Shown one piece after another: positions 6,491 through 14,143 of a DNA stretch of 21,779 nucleotides. Numbering within the stretch: position 1 is the stretch's first letter; the number at the start of each line of letters is the position of its first letter. The notes beneath the pieces were generated by a model, which did no database searches, was not told where the DNA came from, and saw only the letters and a list, made by a program, of their open reading frames with translations. A program made the position numbers and the translations under genes. Source of the DNA: Acidimicrobiales bacterium (lineage in GTDB: Bacteria > Actinomycetota > Acidimicrobiia > Acidimicrobiales > JAKAVM01); NCBI GenBank assembly GCA_027451785.1, contig DAIDIS010000163.1, positions 1 to 21,779 on the forward strand. Direction: 5' to 3'.

Positions 6491-7354
6491 CTAGCTCCGG
6501 TCCCGATAACTGCGAAGCCTTGAGGCGATCTCGACAAACAGCTCCTCACTGGCCGTCGCCAGCGGCGCCCTTCGCTGTCCGTGCTCGACCGTTACGAGGT
6601 CCTTCCCGGCTGAGTCGGCCATAGGCGCTCCGACCCCCTGACAGACCAGCATCGCACCCAGATAGTCCCAAGGCGCAAGTGAGCCCCAGGTTGCGTCCAC
6701 GAAAGCGTCCAAAGACCCGTCGGCTACAGCGCATATTTCCAAGGCGGCAGCACCCAAGGCCCGGAACTGAGCCCAACCGAGGTGCTCCGTCGGGTAGCCA
6801 TTGAGTGCAACGATCGAATGCGACAATTCCGTAGATCCAGACGGCTTAATCTCACGGCCATTCTTGGTGGAGGGTTCACCCCTAACCCCTACGTACCTGT
6901 CGCCGTTTGCCTGATTCACCACCAGCGAAACGAGGGGTCCCAGTCCGTCTAACACACAAAGACTCGTTGCCCACCAAGGAATCCCATGAGAGGCGTTCGT
7001 GGATCCATCAACGGGGTCGACCACCACCGTCAATCCGGCATAATCGCCCCCACTTTGTGCGGCGATTTCGTTCGCCGCCACTCCATCGATTCCGGATGAG
7101 GGAAGTTTCTCCACGCCGCCGGTCCCCTGTGCTTCATGGACGCCCGATTCTTCGGAAACGATGGTCATGCCGCTCGGCCCAAGAATTCTTAAGACGGCTT
7201 CGTCCGCCACCAGGTCGTGCTTATACTGGCCCGGCTTCGTACCGGCAAGGCCCCAGTCGCCCAGTCCGTCGAGATCCTGAGCGACGGCATCAGCGCAGCT
7301 GGAAAGGAGATCCAACAGAGCCGGCAAGATTTCGCGTTCGGGAACTATTTGCAC
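6491..7354 (-). CDS. Inositol monophosphatase family phosphatase
   Basis: A Mg-dependent sugar-phosphate or nucleotide phosphatase of the IMPase/FBPase/CysQ superfamily, 287 residues. Metal-binding motifs are in order: SEESG (67-71), VDPVDGSTN (112-120) and WDYLGAMLVCQGVGAPM (229-245). The stretch between SEESG and VDPVDG is about 40 residues, longer than the usual run of roughly 10-20, and low in complexity. Substrate could be inositol phosphate, histidinol phosphate, PAP or fructose bisphosphate; the sulfotransferase nearby makes PAP turnover conceivable, but nothing in the sequence proves it. Start GTG 7354 is preceded by TACCGT 9 bases upstream. It converges with the GNAT gene, 48 bp apart. 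Confidence 0.85.
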   Translation of the reverse strand: MQIVPEREILPALLDLLSSCADAVAQDLDGLGDWGLAGTKPGQYKHDLVADEAVLRILGPSGMTIVSEESGVHEAQGTGGVEKLPSSGIDGVAANEIAAQSGGDYAGLTVVVDPVDGSTNASHGIPWWATSLCVLDGLGPLVSLVVNQANGDRYVGVRGEPSTKNGREIKPSGSTELSHSIVALNGYPTEHLGWAQFRALGAAALEICAVADGSLDAFVDATWGSLAPWDYLGAMLVCQGVGAPMADSAGKDLVTVEHGQRRAPLATASEELFVEIASRLRSYRDRS

Positions 7355-7363
7355 TCTGCTACG

Positions 7364-7369
7364 ACGGTA
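7364..7369 (-). promoter_or_regulatory. Putative -10 box for the IMPase-family gene
   Basis: TACCGT on the minus strand ends 9 bases before GTG 7354; no ribosome binding site lies between. It implies a leader of 0-3 bases. Confidence 0.35.
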
Positions 7370-7430
7370 GCGGCTGGATGAGCTGCCTGCTAATGATCCT
7401 CACACTTCCAGCTTCCACGAGAAGGCCAGG

Positions 7431-7436
7431 TAGTGT
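7431..7436 (+). promoter_or_regulatory. Putative -10 box for the 7444 gene, leaderless start
   Basis: TAGTGT is followed by 7 bases and ATG 7444, so transcription should begin at or next to the A of ATG. No -35 consensus is seen. Confidence 0.45.
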
Positions 7437-7443
7437 GTAGGCC

Positions 7444-8004
7444 ATGGCAGTAATCGATGTTCCGGGTTACGTTGCGGACCTGAAGGACCACGCCGTAGAC
7501 CACGGATTTCACGTTCACGATGAAAGGCACTTCGTCGAGACCTACTCTTTGCGTCAAGCCTGGGAGGTCGACCTCCACCCTGAGGCGGGCTGCGGGGGGC
7601 CACTTGACCTTCACTTGGCTCTCGAAGTCGACCCCCGGGTCCTTTTGTCTTTCGAGGACTTGGTTGCGGACTTGGACGAGGATGCTGAGCCACCAGACGA
7701 GTTTCACTTTCCCTTGACGTTCAACTGGGCACTTCCGCCCCTTCCGAGTGGACCCGACCTTTTGCGCCTTGCGATCGACCTAGCAGGTGTCGGCGGCATC
7801 GAACTGCCCCTTGAAGTCTCGGCCAGCGACTCATTCGCCTCCGCTACCGACGCCTCAGAGCGACGGCTCGCGATTGTTGCCCGATACCAGGTCTCGCTGG
7901 CCAAGATCCTGGGTGGTGAAGAGATGCTTTGCGAGACCTTCGACAGAGCGCTGGCAGTGAGCAAGTTTCTCCTGGATGCTGCCCCGAGTTGGTTGACGAG
8001 TTAG
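7444..8004 (+). CDS. Conserved-looking protein of unknown function
   Basis: I do not recognise this 186-residue protein. It is acidic and soluble, with no signal peptide or membrane helix. Visible features are a His-rich N-terminal part (DHGFHVHDERHF at 19-30), an acidic EDLVADLDEDAEPPDE stretch near 71-86, and a C-terminal helical half. Coding is supported by a leaderless-type -10 box at the right distance, codon use like its neighbours, and overlap with the next gene. It is divergent from the IMPase-family gene across 89 bp. The coupling to a lipoprotein gene hints at a shared role, but none can be named. Confidence 0.75.
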   Translation: MAVIDVPGYVADLKDHAVDHGFHVHDERHFVETYSLRQAWEVDLHPEAGCGGPLDLHLALEVDPRVLLSFEDLVADLDEDAEPPDEFHFPLTFNWALPPLPSGPDLLRLAIDLAGVGGIELPLEVSASDSFASATDASERRLAIVARYQVSLAKILGGEEMLCETFDRALAVSKFLLDAAPSWLTS

Positions 8005-8372
8005 CTTCCAAGCGGCGGCCTGCATTCGTAGCTAGGGCAGCTGCCGCTCTCGGTCCGGTGCTTTTTGCTTCGGTTGTCCTGGCAAGCTGCTCGGGGGAAA
8101 CAGCCGGCCGGGACGCTAGTTTGGCTTGCACGATCGAAACCAAGGCCCAGCAAATCTACGATGCGTCGTTGTCGGAACCTTCCCAACTAAAGAAAGATAC
8201 CGAGATAGCTCAGGTGCAGGCACTCATAACGCGTGCTTCCGCCTACGCCGCGAGGGCATCAGAAGAGTCCGGAACCTGGCAACCTCTGGCTATGACGCTT
8301 GACGCTCCAAGCTCGGTTTCAATACCGAATCTTTTGAGCGCTGCCACCCAACAATGCGAGGCAAATCTATAG
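7989..8372 (+). CDS. Small lipoprotein of unknown function
   Basis: From TTG 7989 the protein is 127 residues. It has a basic n-region (SKRR), a hydrophobic stretch (about 16-31) and a lipobox VLASC whose Cys at about position 34 would be lipidated, so the mature protein of about 94 residues should sit on the outer face of the membrane. The mature part has two further Cys, near its start and near its end (TQQCEANL), and is mostly helical and polar. The frame is open upstream to TTG 7929, but that start would put about 20 non-hydrophobic residues before the signal. It overlaps the 7444 gene by 16 bp. The start codon is uncertain. Confidence 0.65.
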   Translation: MVDELASKRRPAFVARAAAALGPVLFASVVLASCSGETAGRDASLACTIETKAQQIYDASLSEPSQLKKDTEIAQVQALITRASAYAARASEESGTWQPLAMTLDAPSSVSIPNLLSAATQQCEANL

Positions 8373-8385
8373 GGGCCTAGGAGAT
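8365..8385. other. Imperfect palindrome covering both convergent stop codons
   Basis: ATCTATAGGGGCCTAGGAGAT holds the TAG of the lipoprotein gene and the complement of the TAG of rsfS, which are 4 bp apart. ATCT/AGAT and TAGG/CCTA are symmetric, but the loop is too tight for a full stem, so bidirectional termination is only possible. Confidence 0.3.
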
Positions 8386-8775
8386 CCAGTCCATTCTCAT
8401 GGCGTCTCCCCAAAGCCTTTCGATGTTATAGAACTCTCGGGCTTCTTGAAGAAAGACATGCACAACGAAATCCCCGTAGTCCATTAGAACCCAACGGGAG
8501 TCGTCGAGGCCTTCGACGCCTCTGGGAGAACCTCCGCCCGCCTCTTTGATCTTTTCTTCCACAAAGTCGACGATCGTCTTCACTTGGCGAGGGTTGCTTC
8601 CGCTCGTGATGACAAACTCGTCGGTTATACCAAGGACCGGACCGACCTGGAGGACGACTGTGTCAGTTGCCTTCTTCGAGTCTGCTGCGTTTGCCGCTAC
8701 TGCAGCCAGCTCTCCGCAAGCTGTCCCGACGGACTCCTCTACAACTGGTCCGCTAACCGTGGAAGTCTGCTCCAA
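8377..8775 (-). CDS. rsfS: Ribosome silencing factor RsfS (Iojap/YbeB family)
   Basis: Binds uL14 on the 50S subunit and blocks subunit joining, lowering translation when nutrients are scarce. The 132-residue protein carries the family signatures ITDEFVITSGSNPRQVKTI (50-68), RGVEGLDDSRWVLMDYGDFVVHVF (about 85-108) and REFYNIERLWGDA (113-125). The N-terminal about 33 residues precede the usual core. Start TTG 8775 is the only usable start in frame, because TGA lies two codons upstream. The gene overlaps the end of the LytR_C gene by 23 bp, so translation is probably coupled. The nadD-rsfS linkage, here with one gene between, is widespread in bacteria. Confidence 0.93.
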   Translation of the reverse strand: MEQTSTVSGPVVEESVGTACGELAAVAANAADSKKATDTVVLQVGPVLGITDEFVITSGSNPRQVKTIVDFVEEKIKEAGGGSPRGVEGLDDSRWVLMDYGDFVVHVFLQEAREFYNIERLWGDAMRMDWIS

Positions 8776-11700
8776 TAATCACTGTTACGTCTACGATACC
8801 TGATGGGTGGCTGGCCTGGGTGATATTTCCCACGCCAAGTTCGGATTGAATTTGAGTGGCCGCAGCCTTTCCCTTGCTGTCGTAGTAGACGATCTGGGTC
8901 GCAGGATAATTGAAGGTTGCCGCGTTCCCAGAAAGCGTTACAGAGACCGTAGGAACAATCTTGTTCATGGCAGTTGCATCGACTCCGAGTTGGCCGGTCC
9001 CGTTCAGCAACTGCACGGTCGCTCGTGGCGTAACCGCTCTCGCCGGTGAAGGAAATGTGGACTTCACCAGACCGGGAAGCGCTGAGTTGTCCACGGAGAA
9101 AAGGTCGCCACCGTTCACCTGCTGTCCCATGTCGTTGACAGGCAGTACCTGGATTTGAATCGCTCCTTTGGCCAAGATCATGAACGTAGTGGAAAGGAAT
9201 ATGTTGGTACTCGGTACCGCTGAAGGGTCGGAGCTCATCTTCTTGAACCACCCATGAAGGAAAAGGTCGAGCCTGTCCAATTGGCCGAGCTCTCCAGTCT
9301 GATCCGATGCAGCAAGAAAGGCCCCGGACTGACTTGGCGTAATGGTATTCGGTCCCGCAGCAAATGACTGGGTCGAACCGCCCCCGATCGGATCGGGCAA
9401 GTTGACTTCGATATTGCCGGCAGGCTGGACCAATTGAGCAAACTGCTGGTCGTTTACAACGGCGATCCCTCCCATCGAGACTCCTAGGAGGTTCTCCACG
9501 GTGTTTTTCATCCGCACCGAGGGATCTACGCCTTGTTCCGGTGTCAATGCCGACGCCAAAGTAAGCTCGCCACCGGGAACCACCTGCGTCATCGTCCCGG
9601 AAGGAATGAGGAGGATGCTACCGCCCTTGCTTGTACGATTCGGCATGAAGACCATGATTGAGTCGGCCTGAGCCGATCCGCCGTTCACAACAAGCATGTA
9701 AGGAAGAAAGTTCTTCAGCACTACCGGGGCAGCCTTCGGCGCCTTCGCCGGGGAGCCGGAAATGGCGCTATAAAGCCCAATACCCACCACCAGAAGCACA
9801 CTCAATAGTGCGGCAACAAAAGTGATCAGGTGGTTGCGACGAGGCTTAGTCGACAACTTCCCCTTGTGAGCTGCCTTTGCCTTTTCCAAGGCGCTTTGAA
9901 TGGCGGCTCCATCTACGACAATTGGTGCAAGCTCGTCCAGCTTCTCCGATTGCGGCTTCCCGCCCTTGTTGGCTGCGATTGGAACTTGATCGGCTTCGAC
10001 GGCGCTCTTTCTGGCTGCGACGGCGCTCTTTTTGGCTGCGACTTCCGGAGCCTTTTCCAGGGTTCCTGCGGTAAGTCTCCGAGACCCAGGCATTTGGGTT
10101 GCACGCGGTTCGCTGGTCTCCTTTAGAGGCTCGTTGAGTTGAGTGCCGGTGTTGGCTGCTTTGAGACCGGAGTCGTCGGACTTAGTGCCGGTGTTGTCTG
10201 CTTTGAGACCGGAGTCGTCGGACTTCAGATCTTGAAAAATCGAAGAGTAATCGACATCGGTTTTGGCGATATCGGCGAGCGCGTCCAAGACATCCGGCTC
10301 GGACCGCCTCCACAATTTTGCAGGACGGCGCTTAAACTCGTCCAAGTTGAGGGCCTTACCCTTGACCGCGTCGCCTTCCTTAGACTTCTTTGCCCGCGTT
10401 TTCTTGGCCGAACCCGGCGATTTGTCCTTTACTATTTCGCTTTTGCCGTAGTCGTCCGGCTTGGCAACACCGATGGACCCGGAACCGCCCTCGGCGACCA
10501 CGTCCTGGTCAAAAAGGAGCGTCACCTTTTCACGCTTTGTTGCCTTAGTGTTGGCCTTTGCACTCAACTTTGGCTTTCGCCGACCCAACCGGGTCTTCGG
10601 TGCTTCGTCCACCAGGTCTGATCCTGGAATGACAACGACGGGACTTGGGCCAGTCGGCAGATCATCGGGACCATTGGCGCCGTCAAGATCGTAACGTGGC
10701 TCTACGGCTACAGAATGGGAACTTTGCTGTACTTCCGAAGATCCTGGTTCCGGTTGGGGCGCCACATCAGGTAATGGGAAATTTGCAGAACTTGGTTCAG
10801 TTTCGGTTCCTTGTACTTTTGTCGGAGTTGAGGGAACAGAAGCCACGCTTGAGTTGCTGAACACAGAATTATTCGGGGCCTCGTCCAGCCCAATTCCTGG
10901 GGCCGAAGTCGGAAAACCAGGGGAAACCGGAAGTGCCACATCCTGGTCTTTAGATTCGCTTTGTCCGGACGAATCACTGATGGACTCTGAGACAATCTCT
11001 GTGCCGGGCTCACTTCTCAGGTCATCGATTCCCCAACCGCTTTTCGGAAGGAAGTCGATCAGCTCCGACAACCGGCTCCTGAACTCGTGATTCGCTTCGC
11101 CTTCATCCGCTGATGCTTCATCAGCATCAGTGTCTTCTGCGGCCACGCATTGGGAGGCTGAATCGACCTGGTCCGTTCCACCTACTTGGAGTGCGGAATT
11201 CCGGAACGCTGAATCCTTGACTGCTGAATCCTCGCCCGCAGTTTCCCGAGCGCTCGCATCCTTGCTACTCGGTACTCCAATACCAAAAGATGTATTCCCC
11301 GCAAATAGCCTGACCGACTCGGCAGCCTTAGGAATCCCAGAATGGTGCTTTACTCCCCGGATTTCAGCCGTGACAGGGACGGCATCGTCACCGACGGACT
11401 GAAGCGAATCGGACTGCGAGGTGTTCGCCAGTTCACTCTGCGATACAACAGCCTGCTTTATCGGGCCGAGATCGGAGTCCGCTTCTCGATGATTGCCTTC
11501 TACCCCGGTCGCTGCTGCTGCCCTGGGCAACCTGCTTCTTTTCGAGCGCTCGTAAAGCTCTGCGATCGTATCTGGGAGGGTAGCTTCCGAATCTCCGATT
11601 GAGGCAGGAGCGCCCGACGAGATCTCGCTGCCCGCATCGTTCCTTTTTCCAAAAAAATCCCAGACCGACTCGCGACTTCCGGCCGAGAAAGGATCGGGTA

Positions 11701-12028
11701 CATCGGATTCGTCGGACGGGACATCCAGGTCGTGCGCCTGCGCCGACAGCTCCCGGTCGTCGTGCTCCAGCCCGTCGGGCAGGCTCTGCTCTCCGGATAT
11801 CGGGCTCTGCTCCACGGATATCGGGCTCTGCTCTCCGGATATCGGGCTCTGCTCCCCGGATATATCGGCCCCGCTCGCCCCTAAATCGAAAAGGCTGCCC
11901 TGGTCCTGGCTGACAGCGCTCTTGGACCTCAGGCGTCGGCGGAATCCGGTTGCTCCCCTGTCGGCAACCGTCACTCCCGAAGTGGGAGTGGGTACTTGAG
12001 TGTTCGGATTGTCGGAATCTTCAGACAT
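8753..12028 (-). CDS. Giant LytR_C / degenerate LCP-like membrane protein with long disordered N-terminus
   Basis: A 1091-residue single-pass protein. Residues 1 to about 730 are Ser/Asp/Glu/Ala/Lys-rich, low in complexity and probably disordered, with repeats at 57-84 (SGEQSPI x4) and 602-629 (14-residue unit x2). A basic KPRRNH precedes one membrane helix (about 733-755), so the long part should be cytoplasmic. Outside lie a region like the LytR-CpsA-Psr domain (about 788-935: ADSIMVF, LLIPSGT, KNTVENLLG, GNIEVNLPDP) and a LytR_C domain (about 1001-1087: VQLLNGTG to VTVIIG). LCP enzymes attach glycopolymers to peptidoglycan, but the usual IPRDT motif reads IPSGT, so the Arg and Asp are lost and catalysis is doubtful. 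ATG 12028 directly follows the nadD stop; the end overlaps rsfS. Confidence 0.85.
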   Translation of the reverse strand: MSEDSDNPNTQVPTPTSGVTVADRGATGFRRRLRSKSAVSQDQGSLFDLGASGADISGEQSPISGEQSPISVEQSPISGEQSLPDGLEHDDRELSAQAHDLDVPSDESDVPDPFSAGSRESVWDFFGKRNDAGSEISSGAPASIGDSEATLPDTIAELYERSKRSRLPRAAAATGVEGNHREADSDLGPIKQAVVSQSELANTSQSDSLQSVGDDAVPVTAEIRGVKHHSGIPKAAESVRLFAGNTSFGIGVPSSKDASARETAGEDSAVKDSAFRNSALQVGGTDQVDSASQCVAAEDTDADEASADEGEANHEFRSRLSELIDFLPKSGWGIDDLRSEPGTEIVSESISDSSGQSESKDQDVALPVSPGFPTSAPGIGLDEAPNNSVFSNSSVASVPSTPTKVQGTETEPSSANFPLPDVAPQPEPGSSEVQQSSHSVAVEPRYDLDGANGPDDLPTGPSPVVVIPGSDLVDEAPKTRLGRRKPKLSAKANTKATKREKVTLLFDQDVVAEGGSGSIGVAKPDDYGKSEIVKDKSPGSAKKTRAKKSKEGDAVKGKALNLDEFKRRPAKLWRRSEPDVLDALADIAKTDVDYSSIFQDLKSDDSGLKADNTGTKSDDSGLKAANTGTQLNEPLKETSEPRATQMPGSRRLTAGTLEKAPEVAAKKSAVAARKSAVEADQVPIAANKGGKPQSEKLDELAPIVVDGAAIQSALEKAKAAHKGKLSTKPRRNHLITFVAALLSVLLVVGIGLYSAISGSPAKAPKAAPVVLKNFLPYMLVVNGGSAQADSIMVFMPNRTSKGGSILLIPSGTMTQVVPGGELTLASALTPEQGVDPSVRMKNTVENLLGVSMGGIAVVNDQQFAQLVQPAGNIEVNLPDPIGGGSTQSFAAGPNTITPSQSGAFLAASDQTGELGQLDRLDLFLHGWFKKMSSDPSAVPSTNIFLSTTFMILAKGAIQIQVLPVNDMGQQVNGGDLFSVDNSALPGLVKSTFPSPARAVTPRATVQLLNGTGQLGVDATAMNKIVPTVSVTLSGNAATFNYPATQIVYYDSKGKAAATQIQSELGVGNITQASHPSGIVDVTVIIGADFHG
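10009..10050 (-). repeat. Tandem 21-bp repeat inside the LytR_C gene
   Basis: GACGGCGCTCTTTCTGGCTGC is followed by a copy with one change (C to T); on the coding strand this gives KSAVAARKSAV in the disordered region just before the membrane segment. The boundaries are approximate. Confidence 0.5.
10142..10225 (-). repeat. Two 42-bp repeats inside the LytR_C gene
   Basis: Encode KSDDSGLKADNTGT and KSDDSGLKAANTGT (residues 602-629), one amino acid apart. In-frame unit length (42 bp) keeps the reading frame, as expected for slippage in a disordered linker. Confidence 0.8.
11777..11860 (-). repeat. Four 21-bp repeats inside the LytR_C gene
   Basis: Four tandem copies of a 21-bp unit (GCTCTGCTCTCCGGATATCG on the plus strand, plus one base) encode SGEQSPI, SGEQSPI, SVEQSPI and SGEQSLP at residues 57-84. 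The outer copy is degenerate. Confidence 0.85.
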
Positions 12029-12622
12029 TTACGAGGCTCCCGTGTACATGCCCAGAGACGTGATCTTGTTGACTGCACTACGGGGAAGAAGGAAATCGAT
12101 TGGGCGGCCGTCTCGGATCCGGGACCGGATATCCGTACTGGACACCCCGATGAGCGGAACCTCCACATTCACCATTTGCCACCCTAACAGGATTGTCGGC
12201 AATTCGGCACCAGGACGCGAAACTACGACCAGTGTAGCGAGGTCCTTCAATGACTCTGAGTGCTCCCAGGTCACCAGCTCGTCCGCCAGGTCCGAACCCA
12301 CGATCATGAATAGCTCGACTGGCCCCAGATCGGATTTAAGCTGCTCCAAGGTCTCGTACGTGTAGGAGGCACCTCCGCGCTTGATCTCCAAGTCGCTCGC
12401 AGTCAATCCCTCGCAACCCTCCAACGCTGCGCAAAGTACCTCGAAACGGTCTCGGGGAGGAGCGACATCTCGACCGGCCTTCTTCCAAGGCGAGTTCGCA
12501 ACAACCATCAAGACCTCGTCGAGCCCTAAGTGGTTGCGAACTTCGCTCGCCGCGATTAGGTGCCCTATGTGAACCGGGTCAAAGGTGCCCCCGAACACGC
12601 CTATTCTTTTGGCTCCGGACAC
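12029..12622 (-). CDS. nadD: Nicotinate-nucleotide adenylyltransferase
   Basis: Joins nicotinate mononucleotide and ATP to make deamido-NAD in NAD synthesis. The 197-residue protein has the nucleotidyltransferase signature GGTFDPVHIGH (11-21, containing HIGH) and the second ATP site SSTDIRSR (161-168). WKK at 46-48 and the central VGSDLADELVTWEHSE region are also typical of NadD. Start GTG 12622 is fixed by a TGA just upstream in frame and by GGAG 5 bases before it. Its TAA is immediately followed by the ATG of the LytR_C gene, so the pair is coupled. It is divergent from the DAHP synthase gene over 119 bp. Confidence 0.95.
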   Translation of the reverse strand: MSGAKRIGVFGGTFDPVHIGHLIAASEVRNHLGLDEVLMVVANSPWKKAGRDVAPPRDRFEVLCAALEGCEGLTASDLEIKRGGASYTYETLEQLKSDLGPVELFMIVGSDLADELVTWEHSESLKDLATLVVVSRPGAELPTILLGWQMVNVEVPLIGVSSTDIRSRIRDGRPIDFLLPRSAVNKITSLGMYTGAS

Positions 12623-12627
12623 TCACA

Positions 12628-12631
12628 CTCC
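12628..12631 (-). promoter_or_regulatory. Ribosome binding site that fixes the nadD start
   Basis: GGAG on the minus strand, 5 bases before GTG 12622. This makes nadD one of few operon-leading genes in the window with a clear Shine-Dalgarno sequence. Confidence 0.6.
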
Positions 12632-12673
12632 AGCCGTCAATCGCCCACTTGCGGCGCTTACCAACATCCCAAG

Positions 12674-12702
12674 TTTAACCGCCCTTGACCAGCGGCTACC
12701 TT
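12674..12702 (+). promoter_or_regulatory. Possible promoter for the DAHP synthase gene
   Basis: TTTAAC (12674-12679) and TACCTT (12697-12702) are 17 bases apart, the standard spacing. A better -35 match, TTGACC at 12685-12690, has no -10 at the right distance. The implied leader is about 30 bases, with AAGGG 20 bases before ATG, too far for a normal ribosome site. Confidence 0.3.
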
Positions 12703-12741
12703 TCCTTTCACGGGACAAGGGAAAATAGCGCAAAATAGTAC

Positions 12742-14088
12742 ATGGCCTCGACCCAGTGGACCCCTGACTCGTGGAAATCCAAGCCGGCAGAGCAGCAGCC
12801 GGTCTGGCCTGACATGGTTGAGCTCGAGTCGGCCTTCAAGCAGCTTTCCGCTCTCCCTCCGCTGGTGTTCGCAGGCGAGGCGAGACTATTGACTCGTGCC
12901 TTGGGAGAGGCGGCACAAGGTAAAGCATTCCTTCTTCAGGCTGGTGATTGCGCAGAGTCTTTCTCGGATTTTTCAGCGGATTCGATCCGGGACAAGCTCA
13001 AGGTGATCCTGCAGATGGCGGTGGTTCTCCAATACTCATCTGGGGTGCCGGTTGTGAAGGTCGGCCGAATTGCAGGCCAATTCGCGAAACCTCGCTCTTC
13101 GCCGACCGAAAATGTCGACGGCACGATTATCGAGGCATTCCGCGGACACATAGTCAACGATGACGCCAGGAGTGCCGAAGCAAGAAGGCCCGACCCCGCA
13201 AGGATGATCGCCGCCTACAACCAGGCGGCTGCGACTCTGAACCTTGTGAGGGCGTTCACTCGGGGAGGTTTCGCAGACTTATCTCAAGTACACACTTGGA
13301 ACCAACAGTTCGTTGCCACTTCCCAAGAAGGTGAGCGCTACGAATCGCTGGCAGCGGAGATCGACCGCGCTTTGAGCTTCATGAGGGCCTCCGGAATCGA
13401 CTTGAGAGGCGAGGCTACCCTCCAGCAAGTCGACTTCTACACCAGTCACGAAGCGCTGCTACTCCCTTACGAAGAGGCACTTACCCGGCGCGACTCGCTC
13501 ACCGGTGACTACTACGACTGTTCTGCGCACATGCTTTGGATCGGCGAGCGCACACGCCAACTCGACGGCGCCCATCTTGAGTTCCTCTCCGGAGTACACA
13601 ACCCATTGGGCTGCAAGATCGGCCCGACTGTGACTCCAGCAGAGGCGGTGGAAATCGCAGAAAAGCTCAACCCCGAGGGAGTTCCCGGACGGATAACACT
13701 TATCTCAAGGATGGGAACAGACAAGATCAAAGACGCGCTTCCTCCCTTGGTTGAAGCGACTCAAGCGTCCGGAATTCCGGTGCTCTGGTCTTGTGACCCG
13801 ATGCACGGAAACACCTTTGTCGCGGAAAATGGCCGGAAGACAAGGCATTTCGACTCAATTCTGGCTGAGGTCAAGAGCTACTTCGACGTGCATGAGTCTT
13901 TGGGCACTTGGCCGGGAGGTATCCATATCGAGTTGACCGGAGACAACGTTACCGAGTGCCTGGGTGGCGCCGAAGAGATCCTTCCCGACCACCTAGACCT
14001 CCGTTACGAGAGCGCCTGCGACCCGAGGCTGAATGGCCGCCAGTCGCTTGACCTGGCCTTCGAGATTTCGGAGCTACTTCGGGGTTAA
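12742..14088 (+). CDS. aroG: 3-deoxy-D-arabino-heptulosonate 7-phosphate synthase, class II
   Basis: Condenses PEP and erythrose 4-phosphate, the first step of the shikimate pathway to Phe, Tyr and Trp. The 448-residue protein is full-length class II (plant/mycobacterial type; the gene is named aroG or aroF by different groups). Metal ligands are in place by family alignment: Cys70 in QAGDCAE, His355 in CDPMHGNT (351-358), Glu397 in HIELTGDN and Asp427 in CDPRLN (426-431). Substrate-binding KVGRIAGQFAKPRS is at 106-119, and HNPLGCKIGP is at 286-295. Class II enzymes are often fed back by aromatic amino acids through extra helices. It is a single-gene unit whose stop lies in a short repeat cluster. 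Confidence 0.95.
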   Translation: MASTQWTPDSWKSKPAEQQPVWPDMVELESAFKQLSALPPLVFAGEARLLTRALGEAAQGKAFLLQAGDCAESFSDFSADSIRDKLKVILQMAVVLQYSSGVPVVKVGRIAGQFAKPRSSPTENVDGTIIEAFRGHIVNDDARSAEARRPDPARMIAAYNQAAATLNLVRAFTRGGFADLSQVHTWNQQFVATSQEGERYESLAAEIDRALSFMRASGIDLRGEATLQQVDFYTSHEALLLPYEEALTRRDSLTGDYYDCSAHMLWIGERTRQLDGAHLEFLSGVHNPLGCKIGPTVTPAEAVEIAEKLNPEGVPGRITLISRMGTDKIKDALPPLVEATQASGIPVLWSCDPMHGNTFVAENGRKTRHFDSILAEVKSYFDVHESLGTWPGGIHIELTGDNVTECLGGAEEILPDHLDLRYESACDPRLNGRQSLDLAFEISELLRG

Positions 14089-14142
14089 CCTCACGGCGGA
14101 GATGGAGTTAACCTCCCGGCGGAGTTTTCTCCCGGCTTGAAG
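14081..14142 (+). repeat. Degenerate repeats across the DAHP synthase stop codon
   Basis: GTTAACCTCACGGCGGAG (14084-14101) contains the TAA stop and recurs with one change at 14107-14124 (period 23). A third, shorter copy (GGAGTTTTCTCCCGG) starts at 14121. GGAGTTTTCTCC can also form a small hairpin, so the block may help end transcription. Confidence 0.7.
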
Positions 14143-14143
14143 T

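Noticed and set aside
6058..6624. 188-codon plus-strand frame over the GNAT and IMPase genes
   Set aside because: Shadow frame: Arg/Pro/Ser-rich and overlapping two well-supported genes.
7400..7707. Minus-strand frames of about 100 codons opposite the 7444 gene
   Set aside because: Both strands are open here, but the plus frame has the leaderless -10 box and a coupled downstream gene; the minus frames are low complexity.
10139..10621. 160-codon plus-strand frame inside the LytR_C gene
   Set aside because: It arises from the repeats of the disordered region read on the other strand.
3975..13710. ACTTATCTCAAG occurring three times (about 3978, 13279 and 13697)
   Set aside because: All lie within coding frames and at least two encode Leu-Ile-Ser-Arg with the same codons; no regulatory meaning is supported.
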